Source: Rubripirellula sp. (GTDB lineage Bacteria; Planctomycetota; Planctomycetia; Pirellulales; Pirellulaceae). From it: a DNA stretch of 32,512 nucleotides. The translations under genes and the position numbers were made by a program. The stretch lies in the NCBI GenBank assembly GCA_012270065.1, contig JAAXJB010000120.1, forward strand, positions 1-32,512. The letters run 5' to 3'. Positions 15,836 through 24,341 of the stretch are shown here, in pieces (position 1 is the stretch's first letter; every line of letters starts with the position of its first letter). The notes beneath the pieces are model-generated. The model ran no database searches. It saw only the letters and a list, made by a program, of their open reading frames with translations, and had not been told where the DNA came from.

Positions 15836-16189
15836 ATGCGTAAGTTTTTTAGCAACAAGAAAGGCCAAGGCCTTGTTGAATATGGTTTGATCATTGCTGG
15901 TGTAGCATTGGTTTGCGCCGCAGCAATCTCCCTCTTCGGCCACAAGACTGCCGATTTGGTCGCTGCAACTGCTGCCGTCCTACCCGGTGCCCACACTGAC
16001 GACAATGGACCAATCGTAACCGGCAAGTTGATCGAAACAACTCAGGACGGAACCACCAGCGCAATCACGCTCGGCACAGGCGCTATCATTGCAGCGAATG
16101 GTCAAGAGCGACTCGGACCCAACTTGGGCGTTGCTGCGACCGGTGTCGATGGCAGTGGTTTCGGAGGTTTGGTTCTGGAAGCTGAGTGA
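15836..16189 (+). CDS. flp: Flp-type pilin, long form
   Basis: This is the major subunit of the Tad (type IVc) pilus. The 117-residue precursor has a short basic leader (MRKFFSNKKG), a cleavage site after Gly10, and the Flp signature with Glu at mature position 5 and Tyr at 6 (Q-G-L-V-E-Y). A hydrophobic helix of about 18 residues follows ('GLIIAGVALVCAAAISLF'). The prepilin peptidase TadV, two genes' worth of pseudopilins and the TadA motor are all encoded downstream. Classical Flp pilins have about 50-75 residues. Here another 70 residues rich in Gly, Thr, Ala and Asp follow the helix, ending 'GFGGLVLEAE', so the pilus surface is probably more elaborate. The ribosome binding site AAGGAA is well placed but lies in a hairpin. 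Confidence 0.93.
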   Translation: MRKFFSNKKGQGLVEYGLIIAGVALVCAAAISLFGHKTADLVAATAAVLPGAHTDDNGPIVTGKLIETTQDGTTSAITLGTGAIIAANGQERLGPNLGVAATGVDGSGFGGLVLEAE

Positions 16190-16220
16190 ATCGTTTCCTG
16201 ACTAAATGATTGGCTTACTG

Positions 16221-16257
16221 ACCGCTCATGGCATGCCAAAGTGCCATGAGTGGTTTT
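16221..16257 (+). terminator. Strong hairpin just after the pilin gene
   Basis: A 13-bp stem (arms 16221-16233 and 16242-16254, one G-T wobble, 8-base loop) starts 31 bases after the pilin stop and is followed by a short tttg run. It lies before tadV. It could be a partial terminator or a barrier to 3' decay, either of which would yield more pilin than assembly proteins. Confidence 0.6.
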
Positions 16258-16290
16258 GTGAGTCCATCATTGGAATGAATCGGCGTTACC

Positions 16291-16713
16291 GTGTTTCAAT
16301 TAACACTTATCATTGCCTTGTTGTTGTTGCTAATCGCGACCGTGTGTGATTTGCGCACGCGCGAGATTCCCAACTGGATTTCGATCGCGATCGCTTTGGT
16401 TGCGATCGTTACATCAAGCGTTGGCTGGCTTGGACTCGGCTTTCCACTGGTCATCGCCGGTGGAGCTTTGGGTTTTCTGGTCGGCTACAGCTTGTTTCGA
16501 TTTGCTCAGCTAGGAGGCGGTGACGCAAAGTTGATTGCAGCCTTGGGGCTGTTAGTGGGTCCCGCAGGCCTTCTGATCGTATTATTTGGCATGGCAATCG
16601 CGGGAGGTGTTCTGTCACTCATTGCGATATGGCGCAAAGAAAAAGATTACGCGTACGTACCAGCAATTGCTGCTGGATTCATTTGGTATATTGGATTTTT
16701 TTCTCAGATTTGA
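16291..16713 (+). CDS. tadV: Prepilin peptidase of the Tad system
   Basis: This 140-residue inner-membrane aspartic protease (TadV/CpaA, A24 family) removes the leader from the Flp pilin and from TadE-like pseudopilins. Both catalytic aspartates are visible in their expected contexts: Asp20 in 'VCDLRTREIPN' and Asp78 in GGGDAK. Four or more hydrophobic segments fill the rest ('LTLIIALLLLLIATV', 'ISIAIALVAIV', 'LLIVLFGMAIAGGVL', 'AIAAGFIWYIGFF'). It lacks the N-terminal methylase domain of PilD, as expected for TadV. The start codon is GTG at 16291; the only nearby upstream ATG is out of frame. Confidence 0.93.
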   Translation: MFQLTLIIALLLLLIATVCDLRTREIPNWISIAIALVAIVTSSVGWLGLGFPLVIAGGALGFLVGYSLFRFAQLGGGDAKLIAALGLLVGPAGLLIVLFGMAIAGGVLSLIAIWRKEKDYAYVPAIAAGFIWYIGFFSQI

Positions 16714-16859
16714 GTCGAAGCCAACAAGTTGGCGATGCGGGGAAAGAGTTTAAGACGAAGAGCGGCTTGCAATTTTCCTGCCACGGGGTTCGCCCTCTCA
16801 GAACGAAAGCACACAACAGTCGCGAAATCCAAGCCACGTTTTCAACGTACATCAGGATT

Positions 16860-17897
16860 ATGAACCAGTACCACCGCAAGCAACGATCAGGACAAGCACT
16901 CATCGAGTTTGCACTCGTAGCTTTAGTGTTGTACTTGATCGTGGGTGCGGCGCTTACATTCGGAATTTGGCTCTACGCCGCAGGTCAAATTCAACAGGCA
17001 GCCAATGTTGGGGCGAGGGAACTGTCACAGACACCGCTTCCGTTTGACTCTACCTTTGAGAGTGCGTTAGACACGTCGGTCGTTCGCCAGCGGATTTACG
17101 ATGACCGCTGGTTGGTGATTGACCTGGGCCAACTGGAAGCCGCCAACCCGAACTACAACTTTTTCAAAGATGTCGTTCCGGAGATGCCCCTGTTAAATCA
17201 ACAGCTCGCATCGTTATACATTGTCGACGAGTTTGACCACGACAATAATGCTGGAACAGCAAACATCCGGTTGATGCGTTATCCGGGGGCCCTGCTGACA
17301 CGGGACGAGGCAATATCCAGTCCTGCACTGACCGGCAAACCTTGGGTTGCGCAGCAATACGCTGTGCAGATCCCGATCGTGGTCGAGCGAGCAGCGGGTC
17401 ACAATGGTGGCGGCGGTGGCGAGAGCATCCGATGGGTCAACGTGGTCGAAGAAATTGATACGGAAGAGTTGCCGGAAGACGACTTGGGTGAAAATCCCGA
17501 TCCCTTCTCGCTTGAAAACACCAACACTGAGATGCGTGGTGTGGTCGCCCTGAGAATCCACTACCCTGCCCAGTCAGCCTGGCTAAGCAGCTATCAGGAT
17601 CGTGGGCCCTTTGTCCCCAACGCAGACGACCCCAATGTGGCAGACGATTCGGCAGTCACAACCATCAACAGCAGTAGCCAGGCTGGAGGTTTAATTGAGC
17701 GACCGCTGATCGGGACCAACAACATCGGTGACAGTATTTACACAGGCACTTACGGGGGTAAGTACGGACTGGGCATTCATGGCGCAATGACCAGCCCTCA
17801 ATTGACTGGCAGCGGAAGTGGTATTCGTCCTTTTCGACGTGTGCTGGTTTCGCATGCAATTTTTCGCAGAGAAGTCTTTACATCCAACTCTCCGTAA
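16860..17897 (+). CDS. TadE-like pseudopilin, long form
   Basis: The start is placed at ATG 16860; the same frame runs upstream into tadV but without coding character. The protein has 345 residues. Its N-terminus is basic, then shows G-Q-A-L-I-E-F at 11-17, which matches a TadV cleavage site with Glu at mature position 5. A transmembrane helix (about 18-42) is followed by 'GQIQQAANVGARELS', typical of the TadE-like domain. TadE pseudopilins usually have about 150-200 residues, so the 250-residue outer part, with a Gly-rich patch ('GHNGGGGGE'), is unusual. It probably sits at the pilus base or tip. The cpaB gene follows after 27 bases. Confidence 0.85.
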   Translation: MNQYHRKQRSGQALIEFALVALVLYLIVGAALTFGIWLYAAGQIQQAANVGARELSQTPLPFDSTFESALDTSVVRQRIYDDRWLVIDLGQLEAANPNYNFFKDVVPEMPLLNQQLASLYIVDEFDHDNNAGTANIRLMRYPGALLTRDEAISSPALTGKPWVAQQYAVQIPIVVERAAGHNGGGGGESIRWVNVVEEIDTEELPEDDLGENPDPFSLENTNTEMRGVVALRIHYPAQSAWLSSYQDRGPFVPNADDPNVADDSAVTTINSSSQAGGLIERPLIGTNNIGDSIYTGTYGGKYGLGIHGAMTSPQLTGSGSGIRPFRRVLVSHAIFRREVFTSNSP

Positions 17898-17924
17898 CAT
17901 CTGAAACATAGCATCTGACACATT

Positions 17925-19694
17925 ATGCAAAAGCAAAAATCACCTTTCGGGTTTGCCAAGATTCTACTGACGCTTGTGCTCGCTACCATTGTGATCGGCG
18001 CCGGCATCGCGGGCAGCCTGTGGGCTGCCGGCGTGCCGGTTGAAAAAATCGCTTTCTGGAAAACCGAGCCTGAACAGGTCGCTGCCATCACGCTGCCGAT
18101 GAACTGGAAGCCGATACAAGCCTATACCAAAGTCAGACGTGACGACTTGCAAGACCCGGTTACTGGCAAGATCAACCGTATCAATGTCCCGCTTTCCAAG
18201 GTGGCAGGAATGAGTGCCTCAATCGTAGGTCCCGATGGAGAACTTGTAACTCAGCCTGTTAAAATGGCTGAGAAAACTGACGCAGGCATCATTCTGCAAC
18301 TGCAAGACGGAACGGTTATCACGCAGCAACAACTGGTCAAGCTGGGAAAGGCCTTCACTCAATCCAGCGATATCATCGGACGTGTGGTCAAGACGGATAA
18401 ATCACCTGGCTTTGCCTTCGCCGAGACCAATTTTTTTGAACGGGGAACACCATCTGGCTTGGCCGGTGCCACTCCCGCTGGCATGCGGGCCATGACACTG
18501 GAAGCCGAACAACTTGCCGGTGTTCATCGCATCAGTATGGGTGAGCAAATCGATTTGGTGGCCAATATACCGCTCCAAAAGCTCAACCGGTTTGAACGCT
18601 CGACGGGTAGCCGATTACCTGGTGCAGAACTGGTCACTGATACCACGTCTGGCCGGAACCAAGAGAAAGAGACGACAGCAAGGCTGGTGGCGAGGCAGGC
18701 AATCGTGCTGACCCCTGTCGTCAAGCGGGTCAGTACGGAAACATCCTCATCGTTGTCCCAGGGAAAGAAACTGCTGAACGTACCTGTAGAGGAAGTCGTT
18801 CTGGCTGTGGCAGCGGAAGATGTTGCGGCGGTCACCGCTGCACTTGAGCTTGGAGCGACGGTCAATGTGCTGGTACGAAGCGGTCGTCTGAAATCAGACG
18901 AGGTGTCGCCCACCGTGCCCGAGGGCATGGTAGCAGTCCCCATCCCCGGCCAAAGGCTACTTGCGTACCAGACCATCCGGACTGGCAGTTTTGAAGATCC
19001 AGCGACTGCTTATGTACGAACGATCAATGTCCCGTCACAGACCGCTGAAACCTCGAACTGGATCACCGATTTATCGGAACTTGTAGGCCGTGTGCCCCGA
19101 CATGATCTGCCCGCCACTGTCCCGATTCGCGAGGAAGACTTGATGCCATTCGGGACTGCACCCGGTTTATCAGGGGCAACCCCGCCAGGGCGAGTGCTTT
19201 TCTTTCTGGAGCCTGAAGGGCTGGTTGGTGCCCACGCATTCGAGTTCGGTCAACATCTTGATTTGGTCGCAAGTCGAATCACGGATGACGCCTCAGGTGG
19301 CAACCGCGGTGGATTCACCAACGTGACTCTGACCAAAGCGCAGCGAACAAGGGTTGAGCCCATCGCAGAGGACGTGATCGTCGTGATGCCAGTCCATTCC
19401 CCTGCCAATCCAACCTTGAACAAGGGCATGCTCAGCAAACAGCCAGCGGCCGCCAAGTTGATTATCGCCGTTCATCCTGACCAAGTTGCCCAACTGGAGT
19501 ATGCGGTCGCGATCGGCGCAGGTCTTCGTGCGACGGTCCGTTCGGGCATCACTGCTACGGAAGAGAAAGAGCTCTCCGAAACCCCGACGAGGCGTGTGAA
19601 AATGAGGAGATACGATCCGTTGTCAGAAGCCAAACGCACCGACATTTTCATCGGTGGCTCACACGAGTCCCAATTATTCGGAGCAAATCGATGA
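17925..19694 (+). CDS. cpaB: CpaB/RcpC-like Tad assembly protein with two tandem modules
   Basis: CpaB/RcpC proteins sit in the periplasm, anchored in the inner membrane, and help the secretin channel form and the pilus assemble. This 589-residue protein has one N-terminal membrane helix (about 10-35). It then carries the CpaB fold twice. Module 1 (about 57-328) has 'VRRDDLQDPVTGKINRINVP', 'IIGRVVKTD', 'GLAGATPAGMRAMTLEAEQL' and 'GEQIDLVA'. Module 2 (about 337-548) repeats these as 'IRTGSFEDPATAYVRTINVP', 'LVGRVPRHD', 'GLSGATPPGRVLFFLEPEGL' and 'GQHLDLVA'. Each module ends with a similar 'VPVEEVVLAV...LVRSG' or 'AAKLIIAVHPDQ...TVRSG' segment. Typical CpaB proteins have about 250-350 residues and one module. 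Its stop overlaps the next gene (ATGA). Confidence 0.88.
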   Translation: MQKQKSPFGFAKILLTLVLATIVIGAGIAGSLWAAGVPVEKIAFWKTEPEQVAAITLPMNWKPIQAYTKVRRDDLQDPVTGKINRINVPLSKVAGMSASIVGPDGELVTQPVKMAEKTDAGIILQLQDGTVITQQQLVKLGKAFTQSSDIIGRVVKTDKSPGFAFAETNFFERGTPSGLAGATPAGMRAMTLEAEQLAGVHRISMGEQIDLVANIPLQKLNRFERSTGSRLPGAELVTDTTSGRNQEKETTARLVARQAIVLTPVVKRVSTETSSSLSQGKKLLNVPVEEVVLAVAAEDVAAVTAALELGATVNVLVRSGRLKSDEVSPTVPEGMVAVPIPGQRLLAYQTIRTGSFEDPATAYVRTINVPSQTAETSNWITDLSELVGRVPRHDLPATVPIREEDLMPFGTAPGLSGATPPGRVLFFLEPEGLVGAHAFEFGQHLDLVASRITDDASGGNRGGFTNVTLTKAQRTRVEPIAEDVIVVMPVHSPANPTLNKGMLSKQPAAAKLIIAVHPDQVAQLEYAVAIGAGLRATVRSGITATEEKELSETPTRRVKMRRYDPLSEAKRTDIFIGGSHESQLFGANR

Positions 19695-20800
19695 TAGATT
19701 CCCCGGTCAAAGAACCACGCAGGGGGGGGATCTTAATTTTGGTAGTAATGCTGTTATTTGTCATGTTTGCGCTCGCAGCATTGTTAATCGATGTTGGAAT
19801 GGCAAGACTGACACAAGCGCGGATGCAGTCCGTCACTGATGCTGCAGCATTGGATGGTGGTTGGCAGATGGCACTGGGAAGCGATCAAACCACGATTCGT
19901 GACTCCGTTGCAAGCCGCACTGATGAACTATTTGAAACATGGAGCCCGAAACGCATTGAATTTGAAGGCGGCTACGACCTTGATGGTGATGGAATTCTAG
20001 AGAGTTCCCAAACAATCAACACCAGCACCATCGGTGAATTGATTCGCCCTTCAGTCAATCGCAACCTCAGCAACGAGTCGTCAGGTGACATTGTCCTGGG
20101 CAACTATGACCAGTCCGTCATTCCTAATGCACTGCCGGGCTTACCCACGGGATATGACCGTAGCCCGTCCTTCATTCCAGATACGACTGACCCGAACTCG
20201 ATTCTGGTTCGTCTTCGTCGGACCGATGAACAGTCCATCCCGGGCGGTACCTCAGACGGGAACCTGCCCTACCTTTGGTCGCGAGGCTCACTGCTGAGCT
20301 TCGGTCTCAAAGGTAAAGGGATCGCTGTTCGCAGTGAAACGATTGCGAAACTGTCCCCGGCGACGGCAGTGGGCAGCGCCACCAACGTGCTGCTTCCTCC
20401 GGTTCTCGCAGCAGCAATCCCACTGACGGAGATTGTTTCCGGGACATTAAGCCGTGGCTCATTGATGACTTTTACCGATTCCCCCCAGATCGGTTCAGCG
20501 GTCATCGATACGCCGAATGCGACCCTGACGGGGATTGGTTACCTGCCGATTGCCAAGCAAATGTCGTCAGGTCAATGGCAGGTGATCGGCTTCATGTTCG
20601 CCAACGTCAGCGTAGACAACATCGTGCCGTCGACACCTGCAGAAAGTGGTTTTACACATGCTAACGTGACATCAAATCTGGGCAATATCTCTGGATTATC
20701 AGATGAACTAGTTGAAGCAAACCAATCACTCAGCGGACCTTACATTTCCCGCGCCCCCACGCTCGCTCGAAGCCAACAGATCAATGGAGTTACCCCGTGA
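19691..20800 (+). CDS. TadG-like Tad pilus protein
   Basis: This 369-residue protein starts inside the cpaB stop codon (ATGA). A basic head with 'KEPRRGG' is followed by one membrane helix (about 13-34, 'ILILVVMLLFVMFALAALLIDVG') and 'RLTQARMQSVTDAAALDGG', the hallmark of the TadG/TadE-related family in which Ala-rich residues follow the helix. TadG-like proteins are secreted pilus accessory proteins whose outer domain often resembles von Willebrand A; here I cannot see a clear MIDAS motif. The outer part includes 'DLDGDGILESS', which resembles a calcium-binding loop. The final codons overlap tadZ (GTGA), so the two are probably translationally coupled. Confidence 0.8.
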   Translation: MIDSPVKEPRRGGILILVVMLLFVMFALAALLIDVGMARLTQARMQSVTDAAALDGGWQMALGSDQTTIRDSVASRTDELFETWSPKRIEFEGGYDLDGDGILESSQTINTSTIGELIRPSVNRNLSNESSGDIVLGNYDQSVIPNALPGLPTGYDRSPSFIPDTTDPNSILVRLRRTDEQSIPGGTSDGNLPYLWSRGSLLSFGLKGKGIAVRSETIAKLSPATAVGSATNVLLPPVLAAAIPLTEIVSGTLSRGSLMTFTDSPQIGSAVIDTPNATLTGIGYLPIAKQMSSGQWQVIGFMFANVSVDNIVPSTPAESGFTHANVTSNLGNISGLSDELVEANQSLSGPYISRAPTLARSQQINGVTP

Positions 20801-22029
20801 CACAAATCCTTGCTGTCATCCAATCCGATGCACTTGAGGTCGAACTCAAGGCCGCAGTTTCAGCATTGGGTGAACAGAACACACTGAACACATGCCCTGA
20901 CTTGGCATCTTCGGTCTCCCGGTTGCGACACGATTCACCGGACCTGTTGATCGTTGAACTTTGCGATGGCCCCGATCAGGTGAGGGAATGGCAGCATGCC
21001 ATCGAACTGCATAAAATCGCTTGTCCCATCATCGGCATTCTGGATGACGAATCAGAGGGCACCGATGAATTATTGGTAGAAGCGGTCCGGGTTGGATTCC
21101 GTGACTTCCTTCGTCGACCTGCCAGTGCTGGTGAATTAGCCGGAGCCCTACGACGCATCGACAAGACCAAACCAGAAGTGGGAACCCGTGGGCGGTTGCT
21201 GGCTGTGGTCAGCACGAAAGGGGGTGTGGGAAAATCCACCATCGCTATCAACACAGCGGTACATGCTGCAACCACAGGCAACCAACGGGTCTTATTAGTC
21301 GACGCTTCACTGCAACTGGGCGTCTCTGCTTCACTTCTGAACCTAACGCCAACAATCACCATTGCTGATATCGCCAGCATGCAGGACCGACTTGATGCAA
21401 CCATGTTGCGTGAAGTCGCCACTCAACATGAATCAGGACTGCACGTTTTGCCGGCGCCACCGACTCCTGCCGAAGCTTCGGAGATAGATGACACCTGCAT
21501 GTCAATCATTCTGGGCGTAGCAAAAGCAGCCTACGATCTCGTTATTGTTGATTCGTTCCCGCTGCTCGATGCAACCACTCTGGCTATCCTTGACCGTGCC
21601 GAACATGTGTGCGTGGTAACTGAAAACGTTGTTCCTACCCTTACAGGAACAGCGGCGATGCTCAAAACACTGGACCAACTGGATGTGGGCCCAAGCACTC
21701 GCACCTTGGTTCTAAATCGCTATCATCGCTGTGCAGGAAGTTTATCAGCTGCTGAAGTATCAGAACAACTCGCCGAACCGGTGGCTGCTGTTATCAAGCA
21801 TGACCGTCGTGTTTTAGAGGCTGCCAATCTCGGTCGCCCCATCATTTTATCAAAAAACAGATGGGGCGTTTCCAGCAAAATGCGAACCATGGCACAAGAC
21901 CTGGTTACCAAGCTGTCAGCCAATTTGAAAAGCACAACGAAACCTGAATCGATGGTGTTGCCACAGTCAGCAAGTGCTACCGAATCCATATCTGAGGAGC
22001 AGCCCGTTACACCAACGGCGGCAGAATGA
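20797..22029 (+). CDS. tadZ: TadZ/CpaE ATPase for pilus placement
   Basis: This 410-residue cytoplasmic protein starts with GTG, overlapping the previous stop. Residues 1-122 form an atypical receiver-like domain ('PDLLIVELCDGPDQ', 'GFRDFLRRPASAGELAGAL'). Residues 130-375 form a ParA/MinD-like ATPase: deviant Walker A KGGVGKST (141-148) with the signature Lys141, 'VLLVDASLQLGVSASLL' (Asp169) and Walker B 'DLVIVDSFP' (Asp252). TadZ/CpaE places the Tad machine at a cell pole or other site. Some TadZ proteins have degenerate ATP sites, but this one looks intact. The C-terminal 35 residues are polar and probably disordered. tadA starts 3 bases after the stop. Confidence 0.92.
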   Translation: MTQILAVIQSDALEVELKAAVSALGEQNTLNTCPDLASSVSRLRHDSPDLLIVELCDGPDQVREWQHAIELHKIACPIIGILDDESEGTDELLVEAVRVGFRDFLRRPASAGELAGALRRIDKTKPEVGTRGRLLAVVSTKGGVGKSTIAINTAVHAATTGNQRVLLVDASLQLGVSASLLNLTPTITIADIASMQDRLDATMLREVATQHESGLHVLPAPPTPAEASEIDDTCMSIILGVAKAAYDLVIVDSFPLLDATTLAILDRAEHVCVVTENVVPTLTGTAAMLKTLDQLDVGPSTRTLVLNRYHRCAGSLSAAEVSEQLAEPVAAVIKHDRRVLEAANLGRPIILSKNRWGVSSKMRTMAQDLVTKLSANLKSTTKPESMVLPQSASATESISEEQPVTPTAAE

Positions 22030-22032
22030 TCG

Positions 22033-23445
22033 ATGAGCGAACCGACGCCAGAATCTGAATTGCGTAAGCGGCTGGGTAAAATTGGTCGTCCCACGCGACT
22101 GCAACGTGAAAAGAGCCAGCCCAATCGGTTGGTGCAACCTTCACCCACCGCAACCGAAACAAAATCTCGCCGTGGACGGGCAGTGACGGTAAAAGGTCGC
22201 TTGCACGGGCAATTACTCGATGACCTGGATCGTCGTGGACTTCTGAGTGCGGGCAGCGACCAACTTCAAGAGGAGGTTGATGCGTTCGTTGCGGAGATCG
22301 CCGCGAGTGATCAATTGCCACTGAACGAAGCCGAGCGTTCGCGTCTATCAGCTGACCTGTTAGAAGAAACCTTGGGACTCGGTCCACTCGCTCCATTAAT
22401 GGCAGACCCCTCCGTGACGGACATCCTCGTCAACGGGCCGCACCACGTTTTTGTTGAACGCTACGGCAACCTCGAATTGACCGGCATCGAATTTCGCGAT
22501 GCCGATCACTTGACACGAATCATCCAGCGGATCGCGACACGTGTGGGAAGACGCATCGATGAGTCCGTACCGATGGTCGACGCCCGCTTGCCCGATGGCA
22601 GCCGAGTGAACGCGACCTTGCCGCCAGTAACACTCGACGGCCCCACTCTTTCCATTCGACGATTTGGCAAACGCAGATTGAGACGCGATGAACTACATCG
22701 CCTGGGAATGTTCAATGACATCATGTCGGAATTCTTTTCGATCGTTGTTCAATCCCGGCTCAACATACTGATCAGCGGGGGAACCGGCAGCGGCAAGAGT
22801 ACTTTTCTGGGCGCAATTTGCGAGAGCATTCCCGATGATGAACGCATTGTTACCATTGAAGATGCCGCAGAATTAGTCCTGGACCAATTGCATGTAGTAC
22901 GAATGGAAACCCGACCGCCGAATGTGGAAGGAACAGGCACCATTGCTGCGCGCGATCTGGTCGTCAATGCACTACGAATGCGCCCCGACCGGATCATTGT
23001 CGGGGAAGTCCGGGCAGGGGAGTGTCTGGACATGCTGCAAGCGATGAATACGGGGCACGACGGATCCATCACCACAGCTCACGCAAACAGCCCGCGAGAT
23101 GCCATCTCACGACTTTCCACCATGGTGCTGATGAGCGGCATGGAACTGCCATCCTCTGCGATTCGCGAACAGATTGTATCGGCAATCGATCTGATCATTC
23201 ATGTCCGTCGTTTCGAAGATGGCATCCGGAGAGTCGAGTCGGTTGACGAATTGGTCGGTCTGGAGGGCAATACACCACAACTACAGCAGATCTTCCGGTT
23301 TGAGGTAACAGGCCGCAAAGGTAAACGTTTGCAAGGCAAGCATGTCGCCACTGGAACAGTACCCCGGTTGGTCGAAAAGCTACGCGCCCGTTCGATCGAA
23401 ATGCCGACATCCTGGTTTGACAAAGGATCGGGAATGAATTCATGA
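22033..23445 (+). CDS. tadA: TadA/CpaF secretion ATPase
   Basis: This 470-residue hexameric ATPase powers Flp pilus extension and possibly retraction at the inner membrane. After a basic, likely disordered head (1-60) come the N-terminal domain ('LLEETLGLGPLAPLMADPSV', 'DILVNGPHHVFVE') and the core: Walker A GGTGSGKST (249-257), an Asp box ('RIVTIEDAAEL', 271-281), Walker B 'IIVGEVRAGE' (321-330) and a His box 'GHDGSITTAHA' (341-351). All catalytic elements are intact and the length is usual for CpaF. Its last bases overlap tadB (ATGA), suggesting coupled translation. Confidence 0.96.
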   Translation: MSEPTPESELRKRLGKIGRPTRLQREKSQPNRLVQPSPTATETKSRRGRAVTVKGRLHGQLLDDLDRRGLLSAGSDQLQEEVDAFVAEIAASDQLPLNEAERSRLSADLLEETLGLGPLAPLMADPSVTDILVNGPHHVFVERYGNLELTGIEFRDADHLTRIIQRIATRVGRRIDESVPMVDARLPDGSRVNATLPPVTLDGPTLSIRRFGKRRLRRDELHRLGMFNDIMSEFFSIVVQSRLNILISGGTGSGKSTFLGAICESIPDDERIVTIEDAAELVLDQLHVVRMETRPPNVEGTGTIAARDLVVNALRMRPDRIIVGEVRAGECLDMLQAMNTGHDGSITTAHANSPRDAISRLSTMVLMSGMELPSSAIREQIVSAIDLIIHVRRFEDGIRRVESVDELVGLEGNTPQLQQIFRFEVTGRKGKRLQGKHVATGTVPRLVEKLRARSIEMPTSWFDKGSGMNS

Positions 23446-24341
23446 TACCAACCTATTTGATTATTTTAGCAGGCACGGTATTTGCCATCTCAGTGGCAAC
23501 CATCCTCTTGCGTCGTTCGTTGGCGGGCTCAACCGCTGGCAGTCGACTTGAGGACAGCATTGCTTTTCTGGCTCCTTCGAACACCAAATCACAGCCTCGA
23601 GAGCAACCGGCAATCGAGAGCCAACGCCAAACCATGAACCCGCTGGCGCGGCCTTTGCGTTATAGTCCATGGGCGTTGGGGGTGGCCGTTTCACTTGTTC
23701 TCGCTCTCCTGACCCCGATTCCAAGCACGATTTCAATCGCGATCGGTTTCGTTGTCGCGTTGATTTGTGCCCAGATCGAAACCGCGTGGCATCAATGGCG
23801 AATCAGTCGAATAGAACGACAGCTCATTGACTTGCTGGATATGATGATTCCCATGCTGAGAAGCGGGGCGGGTGTATCAACCGCTCTTGCGACAGCTTCG
23901 GAAACTTCGGCATCACCACTCCGCGAACAGATCGACTGGTGCGTGCAACGGATACAACTGGGTGACTCGGGCAGCATCGTTTTTCAAAAACTTTCCGAAC
24001 GGATTCCAATTGATGTAATGGAACTGTTTGCCACAACCATGAGTGTCCACTGGGAAACCGGGGGATCTTTGGCCCCGGTTCTCGCCTCAGTGACCCGGGT
24101 CGCCCGTGACCGTCAGGAAGTCGCTCGTCGGATTCGCAGCAATATTGCCCAAAGTCAATTTTCAACGATCGCCGTGCTCTTGTTGATCTACTTTGTAGCG
24201 TTGGTGCTTTGGCTGGATCGCCCCGAGCCGATGGAAGAATTTGCAAGCAGTTCGATTGGTTCGGCGGCCATCGCCGTGACCATCATTCTGCAGGCATTCG
24301 GAATTGTTTGGATGAACGCAATCAGCAAGCCAAAAACATGA
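23442..24341 (+). CDS. tadB: TadB inner-membrane platform protein
   Basis: This 299-residue protein belongs to the T2SF/GspF family and, together with TadC, forms the inner-membrane platform that couples the TadA motor to pilus growth. It has a membrane helix at 5-24, two helices near 76-112, the cytoplasmic T2SF helix bundle (about 125-240, with 'LLDMMIPMLRSGAGVSTAL' and 'WETGGSLAPVLASV'), and two C-terminal helices (about 241-258 and 272-292). The order and length fit TadB. It overlaps both tadA and tadC by four bases (ATGA). Confidence 0.93.
   Translation: MIPTYLIILAGTVFAISVATILLRRSLAGSTAGSRLEDSIAFLAPSNTKSQPREQPAIESQRQTMNPLARPLRYSPWALGVAVSLVLALLTPIPSTISIAIGFVVALICAQIETAWHQWRISRIERQLIDLLDMMIPMLRSGAGVSTALATASETSASPLREQIDWCVQRIQLGDSGSIVFQKLSERIPIDVMELFATTMSVHWETGGSLAPVLASVTRVARDRQEVARRIRSNIAQSQFSTIAVLLLIYFVALVLWLDRPEPMEEFASSSIGSAAIAVTIILQAFGIVWMNAISKPKT

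Noticed and set aside
16629-16859. Upstream extension of the TadE-like frame into tadV
   Set aside because: The extension overlaps tadV and has no coding character, while ATG 16860 gives a proper pseudopilin leader.
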